From contig CM055837.1 in NCBI GenBank assembly GCA_029582265.1, forward strand, positions 16,649,855 to 16,713,854: a stretch of DNA of 64,000 nt, written 5' to 3'. Below are positions 15,301 through 27,200 of this stretch, piece by piece. The position numbers and the translations under genes were made by a program. This DNA is from Zoroaster sp. YZ-2022. Its lineage: Eukaryota > Echinodermata > Asteroidea > Forcipulatida > Zoroasteridae. The notes beneath the pieces are model-generated. The model saw nothing but the letters and a program-made list of their open reading frames with translations. It was not told where the DNA came from and did not search any database. Positions within the stretch are counted from its first letter, which is position 1, and every line of letters begins with the position of its first letter.

Positions 15301-18300
15301 AGAAGCAGTTTTGCCAACATTACCAATGTTGTACCTTCCCTTCAATGTATATCTTGATTCAAAGAGAGTAAGCATACTCATAGAAGCAGTTTTGCCAACA
15401 TTGCCAATGTTGTACCTTCCCTATAATGTATATCTTGATTCAAAGAGAGTAAGCATACTCATAGAAGCAGTTTTGCCAACATTACCAATGTTGTACCTTC
15501 CCTTCAATGTATATCTTGATTCAAAGAGAGTAAGCATACTCATAGAAGCAGTTTTGCCAACATTACCAATGTTGTACCTTCCCTTTAATGTATATCTTGA
15601 TTCAAAGAGAGTAAGCATACTCATAGAAGCAGTTTTGCCAACATTGCCAATGTTGTACCTTCCCTATAATGTATATCTTGATTCAAAGAGAGTAAGCATG
15701 CTCATAGAAGCAGTTTTGCCAACATGACCAATGTTGTACCTTCCCTTCAATGTATATCTTGATTCAAAGAGAGTAAGCATACCCATAGAAGCAGTTTTGC
15801 CAACATGACCAATGCTGTACCTTCCTTCAATGTATATCTTGATTCAAAGAGAGTAAGCATACTCATAGAAGCAGTTTTGCCAACATTACCAATGTTGTAC
15901 CTTCCCTTCAATGTATATCTTGATTCAAAGAGAGTAAGCATACTCATAGAAGCAGTTTTGCCAACATTGCCAATGTTGTACCTTCCTTTCAATGTATATC
16001 TTGATTCAAAGAGAGTAAGCATACTCATAGAAGCAGTTTTGCCAACATTGCCAATGTTGTACCTTCCCTTCAATGTATATCTTGATTCAAAGAGAGTAAG
16101 CATACTCATAGAAGCAGTTTTGCCAACATTGCCAATGTTGTACCTTCCCTTCAATGTATATCTTGATTCAAAGAGAGTAAGCATACTCATAGAAGCAGTT
16201 TTGCCAACATTGCCAATGTTGTACCTTCCCTTCAATGTATATCTTGATTCAAAGAGAGTAAGCATACTCATAGAAGCAGTTTTGCAAACATTACCAATGT
16301 TGTACCTTCCCTTTAACCCTAACCCCCGAGGTATTCTGGCTAGGAACCTTCCTAAATCCTCCAAAATCCATCAGTGCACTTTTGGAAACATGCACTTATC
16401 TTCAAAATGCACCATGCATTTTCATTGATCTTTCATATTCAGCACTTATGGCCTGTACTTCTTGCCAGGTAGTAATTTTGCCTCATTTGAAGAGGTGAAA
16501 GTACCAGTTTCCAACAGTGCTACATTTTTCCTAAAAAGTGCCCCTTGGAGGATTTACTAAATGAGTACGGTATCTCTGTTTCTTAATTTTGCTCCATTCT
16601 TTTCCCACAGTTTGGAATTTTCAAAAAGGTGCCAGACACCAGACGCAAGGGTCCTCCCAAAGCCGCCAGTAGCTTCTCTGAATCTGACGGAGTGACGTCA
16701 TCGCCAACGGGTCCGTCTACCAGACATGTTCCAGCACCAGACCCAGTACATATTGACTACAGTGTGCGATTCCGTGGAGGAAGGATCCAAGCGGTTCTCC
16801 TGGGGCAGTTCATTAAGAATGTTACGGTGCGTTAAGAAAACATTTTGCTTTTAAATCAACTTAGAAATTTGTTACTCACGTACATGTAACTTATTATTTT
16901 TGTTTATAGATACATTGCCTATGTTTGGCTGAGACGACCCACAAAATAGAATTTATAAAGCGGACAAATTTTGAAAGATAATAACGTTGTTAAATGACAA
17001 AAAACAAAAATTATGAAATTTAAATATTGGAAACTGTAAATTAACTCTCCTATAGGTTTAACAATCAAAGACACTCAAAATTTGTATGTCACTCCCAACC
17101 CATTGACTTTGTGCAGTGCACTCAAATAAATGCAAGGATATGTAGCTACGGTAGGAGGTCAAACCAAAACCACTCAACTGTATATGAGTCTGCTGCTAAC
17201 TTATGCAGTACATACACAGCTCTGTGTGACTCTGCATATAACATATGTAGGACATACACAAGTGTGTTTGATTTTGCCACTAACTTATGTAGGACTACAT
17301 GTACATGTATGCAATGTGTGAACAATTGGCAATGCAACCAAAAATACTCAAGTGACTGTCTGTGGGTGCGGTGCTTACTGGGCCAAATTTCAGCCTGGGC
17401 ATAGGAGGGTTAAAGCAATATTTTAATGCGCTTGATTCTGATTGACAGCCGTGCTGGCCAATCAGAAAACTGTCCACGCCCTCGCCCTATTACATACAAT
17501 AAATTGTGTGGTCACATTCAATCTGAGGATTAAAACACGGCATCCCATCTTTTATTAATTTGAGTTTTTAATTTACTGGTATTAACCTTGACGGATTTTT
17601 TCGTTTATTGTCTCACATGAAAGCTTATACCTTCCTTAATCCTAGAACAATTTTCTTGTTACAGACTTTCTTTGAGCCATTCATTAATCAGAAAGAGATC
17701 ATACAAGTCGGCGAGTCTTCCAGGGTAGCTGTGCAGAAAAAGGTATTTTTCTCTTTATTTCACATCAAGTATAAAGCTTTTAAAATCGTTTGTTCATTTT
17801 GTAATCGGGTACACAGTGCCTTTCAAGCTAAGGTATGGGATTGATAAATAAAAAATGACCAAATGTTTGAATTGTAATCAGAAATTTGATGTTAAGCTGG
17901 TGATGGTATCACTTAACCCTTGCATTGTTTGATCCCTCGAAACCCTTCACAAGGTTTTGAGATACCAGCGATGTGTAGTGGTTTCGTGTAGGAATGCATC
18001 TACACTGTATTTAAGTAAACATTAAAGTAAACGTAATCAGAAACTGAATTGTAATCAGAAACTTGATGTTAAGCTGGTGATGGTATCGCTTAACCCTTGC
18101 ATTGTTTGATCCCTCGAAACCCTTCACAAGGTTTTGAGATACCAGCGATGTGTAGTGGTTTCGTGTAGGAATGCATCTACACTGTATTTAAGTAAACATT
18201 AAAGTAAACGTAATCAGAAACTGAATTGTAATCAGAAACTTGATGTTAAGCTGGTGATGGTATCAAACTTCCCTCGAAATATCACTTAACTCTTGCATTG

Positions 18301-18344
18301 TTTGATCCCTCGAAACCCTTCACAAGGTTTTGACAGTGATGTGT

Positions 18345-18375
<31 letters not shown>

Positions 18376-21300
18376 GTAATCTTTTTGATTTCACCAACCC
18401 AGTGAAATACGTGATACACGTACACGCAGTTTTTGGAACGAGACCAAATTTCTGAGGTGACACACACACGGAGACCAGAATCCAGAGACTTTTTTGGGCC
18501 AAACTTTACTTCATGTTAACTCAACACTTTGAGTAACCTTTATAAAGTGTTGTCTCGCACCCAACTCTTAGAAGGGTTTAAGAGTATTGATTCAAAGAAA
18601 GTAAGTAATAATAATAATAATGTGTGGACTTATATAGCGCACGTATCCACCAACTGAGTGGTGCTCAAGGCGCATATTATTACCCTTGCTCATAAGGCTC
18701 ATAAGGCTCATAAGGCTCATAAATCATTCCTGAAACCATCTCAGCTCCCTGGGGAGTATACAGGTCAATTGCTGCCATTACAGCACATATAGGGCTAATC
18801 AACCAACTCTGCCCTCACAGGTACCCATTTAACCCCTGGGTGGAGAGAAGCAATTATGGTTAAGTGTCTTGCTCAAGGACACAAGTGTCACGGCCGGGAT
18901 TCGAACCCACATTCTGCTCCAAACAAGAATTTGCCAACATTACCAATGTTGTATCTTCCCTTAAATCTCTTTCTTGTAGATCTTAGACCTAAGTGAAGGA
19001 GGCATCAAGATCAGTTGGTACATCAACATCCGCGCTCCGGTCATATTCATCCCGCAGACGCCTCAGTCCACTAGTTGCCTCGTGGCCCACCTTGGTGACT
19101 TAATGTTGAACAATCACTACGAGGAAGTAGACGTAGACGGGACAGAGACAAAGTCACTCATCGATCACATGTCACTCCAGCTCAACTCCATAGAACTCTC
19201 AAGGTACGTACATCCACTGACTTTGATTTAGGGCAAAAAAAAGTCTCAGGTTTCCGGTCTTCGCGCGTCCCCGCATGTACACTCACTGGCCAGAAGTATT
19301 GCAACATGAATATGTACGAGACATTGCCTAGACGGATGGCCACAATTATCAGGTCATGTGGTTACCCGACAAAGTATTGAAGGACTTAATTGTTTCCGAG
19401 CAAGAACAGTAAAAAAAAACATTGACTTCAAAACACAGGCACTTTCAAGAAGTCTTAAGTAGTGTAAATAAAATAAAATAAATTATTGTAACACAGTTCT
19501 CCAAACTGAACTTTGGTGTGAATTTCAATGTTGCAATACTTATGGCCAGTGAGTGTACATGTATCAGGTATTTTCCTGTGGCAAAAAAAAAAATGATTAC
19601 CAAAAAACAAACAAAAAAAGCACGTCACCGCATCGATTTTGAAGCCGACCTATGACCAGAATCTGGAGACTTTTTTTTTTCTTTGCCTTAGGGATGGTCT
19701 CATAACTTAGGAATGCCTAGAACATTCCATTGCGAACTCTGACTCCTCCCATTGGGAACGCATGCTGTTCTCAGAGGAAACAGGGGTGCATTCCTTTGGG
19801 AGTGCTTAATGTTCCCAGTGGTTCCATTGGGAGAATTCCATAAATTCCTTTGGGAATGCTTAATGTTCCCAGAGGTTCCATTGGGAGAATTCCATAAATT
19901 CCTTTGGGAATGCTTAATGTTCCCAGTGGTTCCATTGGGAGAATTCCATACATTTCTTTGGGAATGCTTAATGTTCCCAGAGGTTCCATTGGGAGAATTC
20001 CATAAATTCCTTTGGGAATGGATCTGGATCAAATACTGCCCAACACCCCTAATAGGAGCAACACGGGCAGGTATATATTGGCATATACGGGCCTGCCAGA
20101 AACACCGGGGCGAACCCCTTCTCTTAGCGATAAGTGTACTGGATTTTTTTTTACGTGTGTTGATAGTTTTTAATACAACACACGGGACCTACGGCTTTAC
20201 GTCCCATCCGAAGGACGAAGCAATAATGGTTAAGTGTCTTGCTTAAGGACACAAGTGTCACGACCGGGACTCGAACCCACACTCTGCTGATCAGAAACAC
20301 CAGAGCTTGAGTCCGGTTCTCTTAACCGGTGCTCTTAACCGCTCGGCCACGACACGCTTAATGTTCCCAGAGGTTCCATTGGGAGAATTCCATAAATGAA
20401 TAGGCATGTTGGGAATATCATGTAGGTATTCTACTTTGATTTTAATGTCATGACCATTCTTGATTGTGTTTTTCAGAGGGATCGTTCAGCCCAATCAAGT
20501 CTTTACTGATTGAGCCTTTGAGTGTAAGAGTGAATCTAAAGTGGTCTGCCCCGTCACACCATGATTGTAGGAATTTTTCTTTTGATTTTAACCCTCCTAC
20601 TACTACAAGGGTCAAAATCAGCCAAAATGTTGATATACTTGCCAAGGTATATCTGGGCACTTAAAAGAAAGTCAAACACTGTCCAACCTTACGTGTAATA
20701 AGTACATTTACACGTCAACATGAGTCAACCTTTTTTGACTGGTAAAAGCATTGTCTGGTATTGTTGAGGGTGGTCAAAATGACAGTCAAAACCAGTCCAA
20801 AATGCCCATGTGCACATTTGGGTCAACAGTCAAAACAGGCAGTTGACTGGTTTTGACCCCTGTAGCAACTTCCCACTAAAGTGCAACAATAGTAGGAGGG
20901 TTAAAATCATGACAATTCTTGATTGTGTTTTACAGAGGAATCCATCGTTTACTGATTGAGCCGTTGAGCCCAAGTGTAAATCTGAAGTAGACTGCCCTGC
21001 CGCTACACCATGATTGTAGGAAATTTTCTTTTGATTTTAATGCCATGACAATTTTTCGTTGTGTTTTCCAGAGGAATCGTTCAGCCCAATCAAGTCTTAG
21101 GAATCCATCGTCTACTGATTGAGCCTTTGAACCTACGTGTGAATCTGAAGTGGGCCAAACCTCCAGTCCATGAGTCTATTACACCTGTAGATATCAGCAT
21201 TATCTTGGAACACGTTGAGGTATAGTCAAGTGGCAGTTACTTATTGACACGACAACTACTTGAAAAATTATTTTGTATATTTTGTTAATGAAACCAAGGA

Positions 21301-24195
21301 TACCTCAAAAGCACACTTTTTATTTAAATTATTATTTTTTTTTAATGCAAATCGCCCCACACAAGGCCAATGGCCACTCCAAGGTGGGGGCTACTAAGTC
21401 ATTGAGTTGTTACAACGACTCCACACTGAAGAAACCAGCCCCTTGCACCGAAACAAGACAAGTTAATAACCAGCCTCTTCACGGTGCGAATAGGACTGGG
21501 AGGGGTAACTAGTCCAGAACAAGGCAGTTGTTAAACTGCCTCTGCCCCTATAAGCAATTATGGTTAAGTGTCTTGCTCAAGGACACAAGTGTCACGACCG
21601 GGATTCAAACCCACATTCTGCTGCTAACACCAGAACTTGAGTCCGGTAAGCTAGCCCGCTCGGCCACGACACTACACTTAAGCCAGGCCTGTGATTTCTC
21701 AGGATTTTTCCTGATTTCAGGATTTTTTCAAATCTCCCTTTGCCTCAAAATTTTCTTGAAAGAAGAGAAGTAGCCACTAAGGAAATAAAGAAGTAGCCTG
21801 TATTGTGTCCAAACCCCTAGTTTCTTGTTTATGGGGGTGTGGAGAGTCTGTAAATCCTCCAGAATTAAACATTCAGGGGGCTTTGTTCTCTAGATCAAAG
21901 GGAGACCCAGGCCCACTACCCATTTTTCATGATTTTTTCCTTTTGTCAAACCACACCCCTGTTAAGCACTGTAGCTCGGAAGCCTGAGGAAACCTGTAAA
22001 TAAGGGTGCTTGCTATGTGAACCAGAAACACCAGGGTAACCCCTACTCTTCCACGATAAGTGTTCTGGGTTCTTTTACATGCATTACTTTAATAATCTAG
22101 TACACATGACGTACAGCTTAACGTCCCATCTGAAGGACGAAATATAGACCATTGTATACACACATTTATCTGAAATACTATTACTATTTATTTATTCATG
22201 TGCACTAGATGGAGATGAAGTATTTATTATTATATTTTTTTTTATCCCAAGTGGTAATCATTTATTGTCTAAGTAAAGACTATTTGTGGTGACACCATGT
22301 GAAATTCTCAAATTGAGTAGACCACTCTGTAGTTTAACATGGTGTCACCGCAGTCTTTACTTATCATTTTCACCATGCAAAGCCACAAATATTACTCATT
22401 TATTGCCTACTGATCTCATAAAGTTAGACATATGACATAATATAAGGGCTTGATATTATCATTATTGAATGAATATAAATCTTTACTTTCTGTAGGGTAA
22501 TATCGGAGAGCAAGATCTGATGTTGATTCTAGCTGTTATTAATGACAACTTGCTGTACAGCCAAGATCAGATCGAGGAAGGTATAAGATTGTCCGTCCAT
22601 AAAATACTTGTTGATATAAATTTTCTCTTTCCCAGAAATATGCCACAATACTTCAATGTAGCCATCTGCACACACCTAGGATCTCTGACAGCATTTTCCC
22701 CCCGTTAAAGCTCTCCCAATACACCAATCCAGCCTGTCGATCAAACAGCACAGATTGACCTATAAGGTTACACTATACCTGGCAACTGTTGCTATCCGCC
22801 ATTAAGTCGGTCAAGCTTTCCAGGGTTATGTGGTCTTAGGGGCCATCCAAAGTTGTCAATATTTTCACGGTAGTGCAAAGCGTACTACCCGGGGGAGGGG
22901 GGTCGGCGGCCATGTACTACTTTAAAAATGTTGATATTTTGTTATAGTGTACATTGTACAGCTTCAGTCTGTTTTTGTTTACTTTTTTTTAGGTTCCGGA
23001 ACCACTGAAGCTGAGGTCCATTCCCCAATCCCTCCGGGATCCAAGATGTTCTTTGATGACCCCATGACCCCTACGCCTGGCAAGAGTACCACCGTGGTGG
23101 ACGCAACGAGAAAGGTCTCCGTTCATGCTGAGTTTGTTCTTCAGGGGGTGCACATCACGCTGTTCACGAATGAGCCAAGACTGGTGAGGGTTTGTTTGAC
23201 TGTTTTATATTTGTTTTGTCTTTCTGGCTGTTTGTTTGTCTGGCTTGGCTTAGTTTTTATCTGTCTCTAAAACAAACTGGTCTGCTCAATTCTAAAAGGG
23301 CCTTAGTTAATCCACGACTTTTCATTGTCCATATTTGTGACTATTTCCCTGCCATTTTGTTTTTAAGAAAGCAAAACAAATATTTTAAAAAGAAATATTT
23401 CAAAAATTATTGTCAAAAAGCATGGTTTAATAGTAATTACACTCACTGGCCATAAGTATTGCAACACACACCAAAGTTCAGTTTGGAGAACTGTTACAAT
23501 AATTTATTTTATTTTATTTACACTACTTAAGACTTCTTGAAAGTGCCTGTGTTTTGAAGTCAGTGTTCTTTTTTACTGTTCTTGCTCGTAAATTATGTAA
23601 TACACGATCGATGAAATCGGATTAAATGATCATCTCACCTGTTAATGTAAAGTGCTATTTTGAGCATGTTGCAATACTTTTGGCCAGTGAGTGTATAAAG
23701 TGCCCAAATGAAAACATTCCTTGGACGATTTTATTTTAAATTTTGTCATTTTAAATGATTTGTAATTTTCAGATAAAAAAAACATGAGCAATGCATCTTT
23801 AAAGTTGTGTATTGTACTTCTTGGTAGAGAGAAGCAATCAGTAGTGCCTAGCTCAAGGACGTAAGCACCAATGTTTATGATTGTGATCCACACTCTGATG
23901 ACTCAACCAGCAGAATACAAGTCTTACAAATCACTTATGTTTTCATAAAAAAATGTTTTGTACAGCCTTTGAAATGTACAAGACACCCAAGTTTGGAAAT
24001 GTTTTTGTTTTCTGCAGCCAATGGGCGGTCAGGGGCTTGACCAGCGAGATTTACGCTTTGGCCTTTCTAGCTTCCAACTACAAGAGGTCAAAGGCTCAGC
24101 GTCCATGTTCACTGGTGGGTCTCTGGAGGTACGAGCGTCCATGTTGAGTGTCACCTTGGACGATATACGGCCAAAGAGTCCACTGGCCATCAAAA

Positions 24196-24232
<37 letters not shown>

Positions 24233-27200
24233 TGGACTTACATAGCTCACGTATCCACCAAACTGGTGCTCAAGGCACATTATATTATTACCCCAGCTCA
24301 TCAGGCTCATAAATCATTCCTGAAACCATCTCAGCTCCCTGGGGAGTATACAGCTCAATTGCTGCCATTACAGCGCATATAGGTCTAATCAAACACAACA
24401 ACCAACTCTGCCCTCACAGGTACCCATTTACCCCTGGGTGGAGAGAAGCAATTATGGTAAAGTATCTTGCTCAAGGACACAAGCACCATGGTCACGGTTG
24501 AGATTCGAACCCACATTCTGACGACTCAGCCATCAGAACACATCCGATGCACTAAACCGCTCGGCCATGGCACTCCATAGGAATCAAACGATGACCGGCT
24601 TATTGTCCATTGGGTCACATATTTTCAAAAGTTTACAAAATGTGGGTTTGGGAAGGGGGAGGTTGACCCACATTTAGTGTCACCTTTGGATGTTAAACGA
24701 TCAAAGAGTCCACTTGCCATCAAATGCTGACCGGATGATTGTCCATTTGTCCAAATTTTTTCAAAAGTTTACAAAATATGGGTTTGGGAAGGGAGAGGGG
24801 TTGACCCATGTTGAATGAAAAAAAAAACGGCCAAAGAGTCCACTTGCCAACAAACAAAAGGAGGAATAAATAACCAGCTGAAGTGTATTTGTGGTCATAT
24901 AATTTTGTTGTTATTCTGGAGGGGGTCGGGAATGTGTTGGTTATGCAAAGAAACTCTCCAACAGTTGAACACTCTGCGTATCGTAGCTCTCTTGCGGTAA
25001 AATTGCACCCTGTGTCTTAATGATGGTGTTACGTACTCGTTGTGTGTACACTTTATGTGCATACATGTATGTTACGGTACTACACACACACGTATTTCTG
25101 CCAGCCAATGATTGCAGAGATATTCCATGCGCACGCACACAACTGCAGAATATGCCAAACCCATTGTACTATATTGTTTCCTTATCAATCTAACATTTCA
25201 TCCTGTCAGAACAACAAGGTCGTATCTAAAAAAAATTATAAACATGAATAAATTTACATACATTAAAACAATTGAGTGCGACAACGTCGTATCTTCTTCC
25301 ATATGTTTTGCGTGTTCATCCTGGAACTCTGTAAAAAGATATGACCTTGTTGCACTGAGCAAAATCCAAGTCTGCAACAAGGTCGTAACTATGATACGAT
25401 CTTGTTACACTGAGCGAAATCTGTGATACGACCTTGTTGCACTGAGCAAAATCCAAGTCTGCAACAAGGTCGTAACTATGATACGATCTTGTTACACTGA
25501 GCGAAATCTATGATACGACCTTGTTGCACTGAGCAAAATCCATGTCTGCAACAAGGTCATAACTATGATACGACCTTGTTGCACTGAGCAAAATCCAAGT
25601 CTGCAACAAGGTCATAACTATGATACGATCTTGTTGCACTGATGCAACGATTTGCCCTCAACAGCTCATGCACATTGCGAATAGAGTTTGTGACAAACCA
25701 CCATGAGTTTGCAAGAATACAGAACTTCCAAAAACTATACATATGTGTAAGACATTGAACATGTGTGGTGAATTATTGGTCTCATACACAATTACACAAG
25801 GTTTTACAGCTTTCTCTATTTATGGCTCTGCTTTAACCCTAACTCCCTAGACAACAAAGCCAGTTGGAGGATTTAAAGGATTTTTTTTGTTTTAGTACAA
25901 TGCCTAGGGAGTTAGGGTTAAATGGATACCAGTTACAATTTTGAACCAAATTCCTTCTGTAACTGAGCTTTTTTGGGTTTTACGTTATTTTCAGTATGCT
26001 TCTGAAGTCTGGTAGGAAGGGAAACAACAAACAGAGACCCAGTAACGGAGATGTCCCTTCCCCGATGATCTCAGTCACGTATACTCGCAATGAATTGAGT
26101 GACCAACAAGGTATGATATAATCATGATTCAAACAGGATAACTTACCCATTCGTGATAAATACGAAAGTGAGCCTGTAATTCTCACAACCATACTCTGTA
26201 GCATACATGTTGCATGCGCCAGCGAGATGGCCCAATAATCTGATAGCTCCACGTAAAAGTTCATTTCTGACATAAGGAATAATTAAATGGATGTAGATAT
26301 TTCCATTAATTTATTTAAAATTCAATGAAATTTGAAAGCGAGGTTGCCGTTGCATACAGACAAAATTGGTCAGGTTACTATAATGAGCATGTACAGGTAC
26401 ACAACCTCTTGTATTCAAGGAATAAGACACAAGATGGCTAACTCATGAATAAGGTAAATAGAAGCAGTTTTGCAGCCATAACCAATGTTGTACTTTCCCT
26501 TTAAGGCTTTTGTTTTCTGATTTTTTCACTCCAAAATGTGTCATTATATGTTCAAAAGACAGCTTCAATCAAACTCTTCGCCCCGAGAAGTCCCCATGGT
26601 TCTCCCTGAAACATGTTCTCACTTAGCGATAGTTGAGAAACGGGTTGATCGATATTGGTTCTCCCTGAACCAAGATCTCATTTAGCCCTAACCCCTTAGG
26701 TATTCTGGCTAGGAACCTTCCCGAATCCTCCAAAATCCATCAGTGCACTTTTGGAAAGATGCCCTTATCTTCAAAATGCACCATGCATTCAGCACTTATG
26801 GCCTGTACTTCTTGCCAGCGAGTAATTTTGCCCCATTTGAAGAGGTGACAGACAGTTGATAATCGATTTTCGTTTTACCTTTGTTCCACAGTGGAGTTCA
26901 CCGTGGATGGTGTCCGCATTAATATCTTCGTTCATTACCTCCTTGCCGTCTACCATTTCTTCAATAGTGCAAGAGCAAAACCAACGATCATGTCGCCGAC
27001 AAGCACCTTCCCAGGTGCTGCATCCCGCCAGGCATCAAGGTAAGAAACTATAAGATGAATACAGGAGTAAAGGGTAGAGGTGATTGATTGGATTTTTGCC
27101 CTTACACCGACGTATGTACATATGCAGCACATATGTGCATATAATTTCTGAGTGTAGATGGATAAGATACACTCAAGCGGGATTCGAACCCACAACCTCC

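Noticed and set aside
12727..16428. Long open frames (up to 397 codons) of a repeated VYLDSKRVSILIEA-type peptide, and their antisense partners
   Set aside because: They come from an 81-bp satellite whose period is divisible by three, occur on both strands, lack any host-gene signal, and lie wholly inside intron 13.
25200..25645. CRISPR-like array
   Set aside because: The repeats are internally palindromic with near-identical spacers in an animal intron; there is no variable-spacer structure.
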